A stretch of DNA of 6,448 bases from Sulfurimonas sp. GTDB lineage: Bacteria; Campylobacterota; Campylobacteria; Campylobacterales; Sulfurimonadaceae. The notes beneath the pieces are model-generated. The model searched no databases. It was not told the origin of the DNA and saw only the letters and a list, made by a program, of their open reading frames with translations. Positions 1 to 5,707 of the stretch are shown here, in pieces; the first letter of the stretch is position 1, and each line of letters starts with the position of its first letter. The DNA lies in NCBI GenBank assembly GCA_022712775.1, contig JAFLJZ010000055.1:1-6448 (forward strand). Direction: 5' to 3'. Both the position numbers and the translations under genes were made by a program.

Positions 1-531
1 ATCCTTATGTGTTCGAGGATCTTTGTCATAATAAGCATCTATATCAGACAAAATAACTAGCATATCAGCATTTATATCCTTAGCAATATACGCTGAGAGT
101 TGATCATTATCACCAACTTCTAATTCTTCTGTTGAAGTTGCATCATTTTCATTTACAATAGGAACTATATTATTTTGGAGTAAAATTTCTATAGTATTTT
201 TAATACGTTGTGTATCATCTGCTCTATTTAAATTCAAACAAGTCACTAAAACTTGTGAACATAAAATATCATACTCAGCAAATTTTTTGGAATATTTATT
301 CATTAAAATAGGTTGACCTATAGAGGCTAAGGCTTGTTTGTTTTCAATAATACTTCTATCAAGTTTAAGCTCTGTATAACCAGCTGAAACTGCTCCAGAA
401 GAAACAAGGATAACTTCATTCTCTTTTTTAAGTTCAACAATAAATTCTACAACTGCTTTCATTCTTTGCAACGCAACGGCATTGTCTTGTGTTAAAACAG
501 CAGAACCAACCTTAAGTACGATTCTACTCAT
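1..531 (-). CDS. proB: Glutamate 5-kinase, N-terminal 177 residues (cut by window edge)
   Basis: Phosphorylates L-glutamate with ATP to glutamyl-5-phosphate, the first and normally proline-inhibited step of proline synthesis in the cytoplasm. The visible part is an amino-acid-kinase fold: phosphate-binding KVGS at residues 7-10, SSGAVSAG at 44-51, ASIGQP at 69-74, VNENDA at 126-131, GDNDQLSA at 140-147 and LSDIDAYYDKDPR at 161-173. All are diagnostic for ProB and in the expected order. The ATG lies two bases after the obg stop, with no clear Shine-Dalgarno sequence, so translation is probably coupled to obg. Campylobacter ProB is about 250 residues and lacks the C-terminal PUA domain of the E. 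coli enzyme. Whether that holds here cannot be seen, because the C-terminus lies beyond base 1. The family call is secure. Confidence 0.95.
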   Translation of the reverse strand, partial: MSRIVLKVGSAVLTQDNAVALQRMKAVVEFIVELKKENEVILVSSGAVSAGYTELKLDRSIIENKQALASIGQPILMNKYSKKFAEYDILCSQVLVTCLNLNRADDTQRIKNTIEILLQNNIVPIVNENDATSTEELEVGDNDQLSAYIAKDINADMLVILSDIDAYYDKDPRTHKD

Positions 532-533
532 AA

Positions 534-1634
534 CTATGTACGATCAGACTGCACTAAATTAAATAAAGAATACTTAAGCGCTTCTATATTTTTTGAAGCT
601 ACTGAAGATATTGGTGCAACTAAATACGGAAGCATTCTGTCATAACCTAAGGTTTCATCTGCAGAATCTTGTACATAAAAAGGCATTTTATTATCAAAAT
701 TAAATTCATTTGTTTTTGAAGCTTCAAGCCCTAGTAAATCCAAAAACCCATTTACAAGTTCACTGATTTCGTCTGGCGGCACTACATCTACACGTGTTAA
801 AGCAATAGCATACTTACTTTCACCTAACTTCTCAGAGAAAGATTTAATCTCATGTTTTAAAACTTCTATCTGCTCTTTTAAATCTCTATATGAAGCTAAA
901 TCCACCATATAAAGCAGAGTTTTTGTTCTCTCAATATGTCTAAGAAATTCAATACCTAGTCCCTTACCCTCGTGTGCTCCACCGATAATTCCAGGAATAT
1001 CGGCCATAACAAATGATTCAAAATCACCAATATTCACTTGTCCAAGTTTTGGAGTAAGTGTAGTAAATTCGTAATTAGCGATTTCTGGACGTGCATTTGA
1101 AACAGTAGAGATAAGTGTTGACTTCCCAACATTAGGAAAACCTACAAGTCCAACATCTGCAATAAGTTTTAAATCTAGCTGGATACTTCTTGTTGTACCT
1201 TTTTCACCAGGTTGTGAATACGTTGGTCTTTGATTTGTTGATGATTTAAAGTGTGTATTACCTAATCCACCTTTACCACCAACAATGAATTTTGCTTCTT
1301 GACCATGCGTAAGCATATCAAAAAGAGTATCACCAGTATCTCTATCAATTATTTGTGTTCCAGGAGGAACAATAATTATTTTTTTAGCCCCAGACTTTCC
1401 AGTACAGTTCGAGCCTTCACCCTGTGCACCACCATCTGCTTTTATATGCATTTTTCTTTGGAAGTGTGAAAGTGTATGTGTATTATTGTCACATCTGAAC
1501 CAGATGCCACCACCTTTTCCACCATCACCACCATTTGGACCACCATTTAATACAAACTTTTCACGACGGAATGCTACACAACCTTGTCCACCTTTACCTG
1601 ATGATACTGTTAATTCGACGCTATCTGTGAACAT
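534..1634 (-). CDS. obg: Obg/CgtA ribosome-assembly GTPase
   Basis: Essential GTPase of the Obg family, known to act in late 50S subunit assembly and stress signalling. The N-terminal Obg domain (about 1-157) shows the glycine-rich signature, with GGPNGGDGGKGG at 31-42 and a run of further Gly-rich turns to about 125. The G domain follows: G1 GFPNVGKST at 165-173, G2 YEFTTLTP at 188-195, G3 DIPG at 212-215, and G5-like ISSVASKN at 342-349. The G4 position reads TRVD (280-283) instead of the usual NKxD, and about 58 residues separate it from G5. That is longer than I expect for E. coli Obg, and the extra part is largely polar. The protein ends at the G domain (366 residues) with no long C-terminal OCT domain. 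AAGGA precedes the ATG by 6 bases. It follows rpmA by 99 bases and is followed two bases later by proB, the Campylobacter order. Identity is certain; the effect of the G4 change is not. Confidence 0.97.
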   Translation of the reverse strand: MFTDSVELTVSSGKGGQGCVAFRREKFVLNGGPNGGDGGKGGGIWFRCDNNTHTLSHFQRKMHIKADGGAQGEGSNCTGKSGAKKIIIVPPGTQIIDRDTGDTLFDMLTHGQEAKFIVGGKGGLGNTHFKSSTNQRPTYSQPGEKGTTRSIQLDLKLIADVGLVGFPNVGKSTLISTVSNARPEIANYEFTTLTPKLGQVNIGDFESFVMADIPGIIGGAHEGKGLGIEFLRHIERTKTLLYMVDLASYRDLKEQIEVLKHEIKSFSEKLGESKYAIALTRVDVVPPDEISELVNGFLDLLGLEASKTNEFNFDNKMPFYVQDSADETLGYDRMLPYLVAPISSVASKNIEALKYSLFNLVQSDRT

Positions 1635-1684
1635 TTTTATTCCTTGTATGTTTGAAAATTTTTATTAAATTGTGAGTTTATATA

Positions 1685-1716
1685 TGCATTCCCATCGGGG
1701 ACGATGGGAACGAGGG
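1685..1716. repeat. REP-like GC-rich palindrome in the rpmA-obg gap
   Basis: A perfect 9-bp inverted repeat, TTCCCATCG (1689-1697) and CGATGGGAA (1702-1710), with a GGGA loop. On the minus strand, the sense strand of the operon, the stem extends by a U-G and a C-G pair to 11 bp (1687-1712). The flanks are asymmetric: TGCA on one side and CGAGGG on the other. This layout, GCATTCCCA-stem-TGGGAACGAG, is one I recall as a widespread dispersed bacterial repeat of REP/RAYT type; that family assignment is from memory. It stands out by GC content from the AT-rich flanks. No T-tract follows on either strand, so it is a poor intrinsic terminator. In the mRNA it would form a hairpin between the rpmA and obg cistrons. 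Confidence 0.7.
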
Positions 1717-1733
1717 TGTTTTATAGAATTATA

Positions 1734-1991
1734 TTATGCAGCAGGTATTACTGAAACTTGTTGACGTTTTTTATCTTTACGTTCAAAAGCAACTGTACCT
1801 TCAATAAGTGCAAATATTGTATGGTCTTTTCCCATTCCAACATTGTTACCTGGATGAACCTTAGTTCCTCTTTGACGAATGATGATGTTACCAGGAATTA
1901 CAACTTCCCCACCAAATTTCTTTACACCAAGTCTTCTACCAGCTGAGTCACGATTATTCTGTGTACTACCCTGTCCTTTCTTATGTGCCAT
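1734..1991 (-). CDS. rpmA: 50S ribosomal protein bL27
   Basis: Ribosomal protein of the large subunit whose flexible N-terminus reaches towards the peptidyl-transferase centre and contacts the tRNA acceptor ends. The 85 residues match the family end to end: [16 protein letters not shown] at 1-16, [12 protein letters not shown] at 18-29, [24 protein letters not shown] from 33 to 56, and [13 protein letters not shown] at 58-70. The N-terminus begins directly with MAHKKG, so it lacks the cleaved pre-sequence seen in Firmicutes L27. The start is supported by AGAAGGAG, seven bases upstream of the ATG. It follows rplU by 21 bases in the classic L21-L27 pair. The next gene, obg, acts on the same 50S subunit. 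Confidence 0.98.
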   Translation of the reverse strand: MAHKKGQGSTQNNRDSAGRRLGVKKFGGEVVIPGNIIIRQRGTKVHPGNNVGMGKDHTIFALIEGTVAFERKDKKRQQVSVIPAA

Positions 1992-2013
1992 CTAATGCTC
2001 CTTCTATTTTAGC

Positions 2014-2322
2014 TTATGCAGCTATTTTCGTGATTATAACACGAGTGAAATCTCTTCTGAAACCTCTTTTAACTTTACTGTCTTTACGACGACGTTTTTT
2101 GAAGATTACTACTTTTCTAGCTCTACCTTCATTGATAACTTCTGCAGTTACTTTAGCACCTTCAACGTAGGGAGTTCCAAATTTAAGTTCTCCAGCATTT
2201 ACTGCTAAAACTTCTGTAATTTCGATAGTAGCTTTAGGCTCAAGAGACATTTTGTCTAGTAGAAGAACATCACCCTCTTGAACTTTATACTGCTTACCAC
2301 CGTTTTTGATAATTGCGTACAT
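2014..2322 (-). CDS. rplU: 50S ribosomal protein bL21
   Basis: Large-subunit protein that binds 23S rRNA. The product has 102 residues, against 103 in E. coli. It starts [18 protein letters not shown] (1-18), has the [14 protein letters not shown] segment (49-62), and ends with the basic RNA-binding stretch [16 protein letters not shown] (75-90). That stretch is more arginine/lysine-rich than the E. coli loop but in the same place. TAAGGA lies just upstream of the ATG. It is the first gene of the rplU-rpmA-obg-proB unit, with a promoter-like sequence in the 70-base gap separating it from ridA. Confidence 0.98.
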   Translation of the reverse strand: MYAIIKNGGKQYKVQEGDVLLLDKMSLEPKATIEITEVLAVNAGELKFGTPYVEGAKVTAEVINEGRARKVVIFKKRRRKDSKVKRGFRRDFTRVIITKIAA

Positions 2323-2359
2323 GTATTATTTCCTTATAATTCTATTAAAAAAGTTCGCA

Positions 2360-2393
2360 ATTATATCCAACTTAGCTTTAAGTTTTGTTTAAT
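2360..2393 (-). promoter_or_regulatory. Probable rplU promoter with TTTAAG-type direct repeat
   Basis: Reading on the minus strand, a perfect -10 TATAAT occupies 2365-2360, giving a leader of roughly 30 bases before rplU. No TTGACA-like -35 is present, which is usual for Campylobacterota promoters. The -35 area instead holds, on the plus strand, TTTAAG (2377-2382), five bases, then TTTAAT (2388-2393). This is an 11-bp-period direct repeat resembling the TTTAAG-N5-TTTAAG sites I recall for HsrA (HP1043). A 6-bp inverted repeat, AACTTA/TAAGTT with a GCTT loop (2369-2384), overlaps it. The -10 is convincing; the operator is inference in an AT-rich gap, and its last base touches the ridA stop codon. 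Confidence 0.5.
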
Positions 2394-2767
2394 TAGTTTA
2401 ATAATGCTACTGCATCTATTTCTACAAGTGCATTTTTGGGTAAAGTTTTAACAGCAACTGTTGCACGAGCTGGCCTATGAGAGCCAAACGCTTCTTCATA
2501 TATTTCATTTATAATCCCAAAATCATCCATAGAATCGATAAATATTGTTGTCTTAACAACCTTGTTCATTGAGCTATTTGCTGCTTCAAGAACTGCTTTT
2601 AAGTTTTTTAGTACTTGCGTAGTTTGAATAATTACATCTCTTTGTAACATAATACCTTCAGGTGTTAAGGCAATCTGTCCTGATGTATATACCATGCCAT
2701 TTGCCACTACTGCTTGAGAATATGGGCCTATTGCTGATGGCGCATTTTTTGTTTGTATAAATTCCAT
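2393..2767 (-). CDS. ridA: RidA family 2-iminobutanoate/2-iminopropanoate deaminase
   Basis: Small YjgF/YER057c/UK114-family enzyme that hydrolyses reactive enamine/imine intermediates released by PLP enzymes such as threonine dehydratase, protecting other PLP enzymes from damage. It has 124 residues, the normal family length. Visible motifs are GPYSQAV (14-20), YTSGQIAL (27-34), RPARATVAV (98-106) with the substrate-binding Arg at 101, and VEID (115-118) with the catalytic-site Glu at 116. I chose the ATG at 2767. A longer frame opening at 2830 would add 21 residues that overlap the upstream gene and do not belong to the family, whereas 2767 has AAGGA nine bases before it and gives the canonical N-terminus. 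It starts five bases after the thioredoxin-like gene stop, so the two are co-transcribed. Confidence 0.95.
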   Translation of the reverse strand: MEFIQTKNAPSAIGPYSQAVVANGMVYTSGQIALTPEGIMLQRDVIIQTTQVLKNLKAVLEAANSSMNKVVKTTIFIDSMDDFGIINEIYEEAFGSHRPARATVAVKTLPKNALVEIDAVALLN

Positions 2768-2772
2768 AAATT

Positions 2773-3165
2773 TTATTCCTTTTTCTTTTCTACATCTGAA
2801 ACGAATGATTGAAAATCTTCTGGATTCCAATACCCTAAAAATGAATAAATAACTTCACCCTCAGCAGTTAAGAAATAATGTTTCGGAACTCTTTTAGCCG
2901 TTAGCTGGCTTGGTATATAGTCCAAATTTCTTGTAAGTACTAAAATAACAAAGTTTTTTTCTAAGTTTTTGATAGTTGCTTTATCACCCAGTGTTATTTT
3001 TTCAAACTTTTTACACCATTTACAAGCCGTTGATGTTATTAATATATAAACATCTTTATGTTCTTTTTTTGCCTGTATTAAAGCTTCGTCATAATCATCT
3101 AAAAAAATTGTTTGTGCACTTAGTAGCGTACCTATTAAAGCCATTGCTATTACGAATAATTTCAT
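2773..3165 (-). CDS. Secreted thioredoxin-fold protein with CKWC motif
   Basis: Likely periplasmic thiol-disulfide protein; the exact partner is unknown. Residues 1-17 form a signal peptide: Lys2, a hydrophobic core LFVIAMALIGTLL, and a cleavage-type LLSA-Q site. The mature part resembles the short thioredoxin-like (Thioredoxin_7 / DUF255-type) family. It has a strand DVYILIT (38-44), the active site CKWC at 48-51 followed by KKFE, and the conserved cis-proline in RVPKHYFL (P94). These are followed by EGEVIYSFLGYW and a final helix to residue 130. The ATG begins one base after the dapE stop, and its Shine-Dalgarno sequence GGAG lies inside the last dapE codons, so translation is coupled. No Dsb or cytochrome-maturation gene is nearby, so context does not reveal the substrate. 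The fold is clear; the specific function is not. Confidence 0.8.
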   Translation of the reverse strand: MKLFVIAMALIGTLLSAQTIFLDDYDEALIQAKKEHKDVYILITSTACKWCKKFEKITLGDKATIKNLEKNFVILVLTRNLDYIPSQLTAKRVPKHYFLTAEGEVIYSFLGYWNPEDFQSFVSDVEKKKE

Positions 3166-3166
3166 T

Positions 3167-4264
3167 CTATCTCCATATACTTATTAAATTTGTAAATACT
3201 TTATGTAAATTTTCGACCTCGAATCTCGTTGTACACTCATTAATGGAATGTATAGTATCGTTTCTTACTCCAAACTCTATTACATTTATGCCATACTGTG
3301 CCATAAATCTTGCATCTGAAGTACCACCAGCTGTTGAATGCTTAGGCTTAATTTTGAGTACATTTTCAATAGCTTTATCTATAGTAGTAACAACTTTGCT
3401 CTGGGTATTGGTTCTAAACGGATATGAACCTTGTGTTAATTTCAATTCATATTCTATACCATCTAAATGTTTCTTTACAAACATTTTAACTTCTTTTTGT
3501 GTAGTAATCGTGGTATTACGTACATTAAACATCATCTTCAGTTCATTAGGAGTTACATTTGTTACCTGCATACCTGCGCGAATATCTGTTATAACAAATT
3601 TACTTGGAGAAAAAAACTCATCACCGTTGTCAATATTTACACCAGCCATGCTTCCAAGAACGCTAGATAGCTTATGTATAGGGTTTATCGCTTTTTGGGG
3701 ATATGCTGCGTGACCTTGCTTACCTTTAACAGTTAAGTAGCCATTAATAGAACCTCGTCTACCTACTTTAATAGCATCACCAAATACTTCTTCACAGGTA
3801 GGTTCAGCAACAACTACAGAATCAGGTAACATATCTTTTTCTTTTAAATACTCTAACACTTTCACTGTACCATGTATCGCATCACCCTCTTCATCAGATG
3901 TAAGTAAAAGCGATAATGTACCCTTAAATTCTTTTGCTTCTTTTACAGCTTGTATGAATGCAGCTAGACCACTTTTCATATCTTGTGCCCCACGACCGTA
4001 AATAAAACCATCTTTTTCAATTGCTTCATACGGATTTGTATCCCATCCATCACCAGCTGGAACAACATCTACATGTCCTGCAAAACAAAGATGGTCGCCC
4101 TGCGAAAATTTCTTATATATGAAAAGATTTTTCACATCTTCTACATCAATTCTAATCGCTGTAAAGTCCCCTAGATACTCTTGTATAAAATCTAAAAGAC
4201 CACCGTCATCTGGAGTTTCACTTTTTGTTTCTATTAGCTTTTTAAAAAGTTCAATTACATCCAC
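3167..4264 (-). CDS. dapE: Succinyl-diaminopimelate desuccinylase
   Basis: Dizinc M20-family amidohydrolase that cleaves N-succinyl-L,L-diaminopimelate to succinate and diaminopimelate, supplying lysine and peptidoglycan synthesis in the cytoplasm. It has 365 residues, close to E. coli DapE. Metal and catalytic residues are in order: GHVDVVP (H64, D66), RGAQDMKSG (D95), the general base pair in SDEEGD (E125, E126), AEPT (E154), and NDTIHSINE (H339). The dimerisation-domain histidine is in KGKQGHAAYP (H185), and the substrate loop is GGTSDARF (313-320). The start is GTG. Its G is also the last base of the lipoprotein TAG stop (TAGTG), and AGG lies nine bases upstream, typical of stop-restart coupling. 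The DapE-specific GGTSDARF and HSINE segments separate it from ArgE and generic M20 peptidases. Confidence 0.95.
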   Translation of the reverse strand: MDVIELFKKLIETKSETPDDGGLLDFIQEYLGDFTAIRIDVEDVKNLFIYKKFSQGDHLCFAGHVDVVPAGDGWDTNPYEAIEKDGFIYGRGAQDMKSGLAAFIQAVKEAKEFKGTLSLLLTSDEEGDAIHGTVKVLEYLKEKDMLPDSVVVAEPTCEEVFGDAIKVGRRGSINGYLTVKGKQGHAAYPQKAINPIHKLSSVLGSMAGVNIDNGDEFFSPSKFVITDIRAGMQVTNVTPNELKMMFNVRNTTITTQKEVKMFVKKHLDGIEYELKLTQGSYPFRTNTQSKVVTTIDKAIENVLKIKPKHSTAGGTSDARFMAQYGINVIEFGVRNDTIHSINECTTRFEVENLHKVFTNLISIWR

Positions 4265-4611
4265 TAGTGACTACCTGGATTATCATAAAAAATGTAAGGA
4301 GTAGAATAGTTACTAATTTCAAAATACAATTTTTTTTCACCATCATCTTTTTTATAATTAAAGTTAGAATCTAAATATCCATAACCATAACGATAATTTC
4401 GAGGTGTATTACCATCTGTACTGATAGCGGTTGAGAGCTTATCAATCTTAATAAATCGCTTTACCAACTTTTCACCCATATAAATATCTAGCACACCATC
4501 AGTACCTGTCCAGTTTTGAATCGTACGACCAAGCTTATTTTGTGTTTCTTGTGAACAAGCGGTAAAAAACAAGGCTATTACTATACTCATTATTAAAATA
4601 ATTTTTTGCAA
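4264..4611 (-). CDS. Small predicted lipoprotein of unknown function
   Basis: I do not recognise this family. The 115-residue product begins with a short type II signal peptide: Lys3, hydrophobic IILIMSIVIALFF, and a lipobox ending FTAC with the acylated Cys at 19. Serine follows the Cys, so outer-membrane sorting is plausible. The mature part (about 97 residues) has GTDGVLDIYMGEKLVKRF (36-53), a Tyr/Gly-rich RYGYGYLDSN (74-83), and KKLYFEISNYSTPYIFYD (93-110). It looks like alternating strands of a small beta-rich domain. The start codon is TTG: GGAGA ends six bases before it, while the in-frame ATG seven codons later would be too far from that site and would lose the N-terminal Lys. It is the first gene of the minus-strand run, divergent from plsY, and its stop overlaps the dapE start. 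Confidence 0.75.
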   Translation of the reverse strand: MQKIILIMSIVIALFFTACSQETQNKLGRTIQNWTGTDGVLDIYMGEKLVKRFIKIDKLSTAISTDGNTPRNYRYGYGYLDSNFNYKKDDGEKKLYFEISNYSTPYIFYDNPGSH

Positions 4612-4617
4612 AAAAAA

Positions 4618-4622
4618 TCTCC
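4618..4622 (-). promoter_or_regulatory. Ribosome binding site that fixes the lipoprotein TTG start
   Basis: GGAGA on the minus strand, followed by six bases (all T) and then TTG at 4611. This is optimal spacing and is the reason for preferring TTG over the in-frame ATG at codon 8. Confidence 0.7.
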
Positions 4623-4640
4623 GTTTTTATATTAAAGAGG

Positions 4641-4669
4641 ATTATACAACTTTTTAACGAATGAAAAAT
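4641..4669 (-). promoter_or_regulatory. Probable promoter of the lipoprotein-dapE-trx-ridA unit
   Basis: On the minus strand TTGTATAAT gives a perfect -10 TATAAT (4646-4641), about 30 bases upstream of the lipoprotein start. The -35 position (around 4669-4664) reads ATTTTT. This is only the T-rich signal common in Campylobacterota promoters. Confidence 0.5.
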
Positions 4670-4689
4670 TAAATAGATAAACTATTTAA
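4669..4689. repeat. 8-bp inverted repeat in the divergent intergenic region
   Basis: TTAAATAG (4669-4676) and CTATTTAA (4682-4689), separated by ATAAA, form a perfect 8-bp inverted repeat. It sits between the two outward-facing -10 sequences. It touches the -35 position of the lipoprotein promoter on one side and covers that of the plsY promoter on the other. A shared operator is possible, but such repeats arise easily in AT-rich DNA. Confidence 0.45.
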
Positions 4690-4701
4690 GTATATAAAGA
4701 G

Positions 4702-4707
4702 TAAAAT
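4702..4707 (+). promoter_or_regulatory. Probable -10 of the plsY promoter
   Basis: TAAAAT lies 28 bases before the plsY ATG. There is no recognisable -35; the preceding sequence is alternating A/T. The plsY ribosome binding site AAGG (4725-4728) sits seven bases before the ATG. Confidence 0.4.
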
Positions 4708-4735
4708 ACCATAACAATATTTTTAAGGTTATTTA

Positions 4736-5350
4736 ATGGATTTTTTATTTAATACTAATGTTCAATTTTTTATACTCGCTTATTTGGTAGGTGGAATCCC
4801 TTTTGGTTTATTGCTCGCTAAAAAATTTGCAGGTGTAGATATTAAAACAAGTGGTAGTGGTAGTATTGGTGCAACAAATGTTTTAAGAGTTGTTAAAGAA
4901 ACAAATCCTGATCTTGCTAAAAAACTAGGTATCGCTACACTCGCACTTGATGCGCTCAAGGGTGTATTTATTCTAAGCATTGCCCACTTTATTGGTTTAA
5001 GCGAAGCAACTCTTTGGGGTATCGCTATTTTAGCTGTTATGGGACATTGTTTTTCCCCTTACCTTAACTTTGAAGGTGGAAAAGGAATTGCAACTGGTAT
5101 GGGTGTAATGATGTTTATGCTTCCACAAGAGACTATAATCGCGCTTATTGTATGGGCTATAGGTGCAAAAACTATTAGAATCTCATCTATCTCTTCTTTA
5201 TCTGGTGTTGCGGCCCTTTTAATTGCAAGTTTTATTATCCACCCTGAGATGGCTCATGCACCTGTTGTATTTATTGTTTTTATTCTCTACTATAAACATA
5301 TTCCAAATATTATCAGGTTATTTAAGGGTGAAGAAAAAAAAGTAGTTTGA
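4736..5350 (+). CDS. plsY: Acyl-phosphate:glycerol-3-phosphate acyltransferase PlsY
   Basis: Integral inner-membrane enzyme that transfers an acyl chain from acyl-phosphate (made by PlsX) to glycerol-3-phosphate, giving lysophosphatidate, the first committed step of phospholipid synthesis. All three family motifs are present: SGSGSIGATN (39-48), GHCFSPYLNFEGGKGIATG (103-121), and HIPNIIRLFKGEE (188-200). Hydrophobic segments at roughly 9-29, 65-87, 92-107, 124-143 and 151-186 fit the multi-span topology, and 204 residues is the usual length. The ATG has AAGG seven bases upstream. folB begins 20 bases after its stop, so the two are probably co-transcribed. It is transcribed divergently from the lipoprotein-dapE unit. 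Confidence 0.96.
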   Translation: MDFLFNTNVQFFILAYLVGGIPFGLLLAKKFAGVDIKTSGSGSIGATNVLRVVKETNPDLAKKLGIATLALDALKGVFILSIAHFIGLSEATLWGIAILAVMGHCFSPYLNFEGGKGIATGMGVMMFMLPQETIIALIVWAIGAKTIRISSISSLSGVAALLIASFIIHPEMAHAPVVFIVFILYYKHIPNIIRLFKGEEKKVV

Positions 5351-5370
5351 CCTATATAAAGGCCTAATAA

Positions 5371-5700
5371 ATGACTATAGAAATAGAAGACTTAAGATTC
5401 CAATGTATTCTTGGAATCTTGAATTTTGAAAGACTTTCCCCACAAGACATTATAGTAAACATCAAAATTAATTACACATATAATGATACATTTATTAACT
5501 ATGCCCAAGTTAGCGATTTCATCAAGTCAGAAATGATTAAAGAGAAATTTTTACTTATTGAAGATGCTTTAAGCAATTTGGCGACAAAACTTAAAATAAA
5601 TTTTTCACTTATCGACACCCTTCACTTAAAAATAACAAAACCATCTATTTTACCCGACTGTACAGTCAGTGTAAGTGATTATTACTCCTTCAATTCTTAA
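5371..5700 (+). CDS. folB: Dihydroneopterin aldolase
   Basis: Cytoplasmic enzyme of folate synthesis that cleaves 7,8-dihydroneopterin to 6-hydroxymethyl-dihydropterin and glycolaldehyde. Family features in the 109 residues are: the N-terminal strand IEIEDLRFQCILGILNFER with the pterin-side Glu at 20, the NYAQVSDFI segment with the catalytic-type Tyr at 44, LIEDALSNLA (62-71) with the pterin-binding Glu at 64, and LKITKPS (86-92) with the catalytic-type Lys at 90. It is slightly shorter than the usual 115-125 residues because the C-terminus is trimmed, and sequence conservation outside the active site is low. AAAGG lies eight bases before the ATG, 20 bases after plsY. The assignment rests on these spaced residues and the length, and is good but less automatic than for its neighbours. 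Confidence 0.85.
   Translation: MTIEIEDLRFQCILGILNFERLSPQDIIVNIKINYTYNDTFINYAQVSDFIKSEMIKEKFLLIEDALSNLATKLKINFSLIDTLHLKITKPSILPDCTVSVSDYYSFNS
5394..5420 (+). repeat. Perfect 10-bp inverted repeat at the start of folB
   Basis: AAGATTCCAA (5394-5403) and TTGGAATCTT (5411-5420) are exact reverse complements with a seven-base loop. In RNA a U-G and a U-A pair extend the stem to 12 bp (5392-5422). It lies over codons 8-17 of folB and is followed by ATTTTG. It could fold in the plsY-folB mRNA, but it may be a chance consequence of the codons used. Confidence 0.5.
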
Positions 5701-5707
5701 TCTAAAG

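Noticed and set aside
1486..1668. Plus-strand frame encoding a proline-rich 60-residue peptide
   Set aside because: It is the antisense of the glycine-rich N-terminal domain of Obg (GGN codons read as CC-containing proline codons); not an independent gene.
1685..1716. Palindrome as a rho-independent terminator after rpmA
   Set aside because: The stem is strong but no T-tract follows on either strand, and obg continues the operon in the order known from relatives.
1721..1734. TATAAT-like sequence just after the rpmA stop as a promoter for obg
   Set aside because: TATAAT occurs at 1733-1728 on the minus strand, but it abuts the coding end, has no -35, and lies upstream of the palindrome in AT-rich DNA where such matches are frequent.
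2768..2830. Upstream start of ridA giving a 21-residue N-terminal extension
   Set aside because: The extension overlaps the thioredoxin-like gene and is unlike the family. The ATG at 2767 has a ribosome binding site and yields the normal RidA N-terminus.
2976..3713. Long plus-strand open frame of 245 codons, rich in hydrophobic residues
   Set aside because: It lies wholly antisense to dapE and the thioredoxin-like gene, both of which have full catalytic motifs. Its hydrophobicity is what reverse-strand reading of AT-rich coding DNA produces, and it has no recognisable domain.
4780..4980. Minus-strand frame inside plsY
   Set aside because: Shadow of plsY, whose three motifs are intact on the plus strand; no ribosome binding site or domain.
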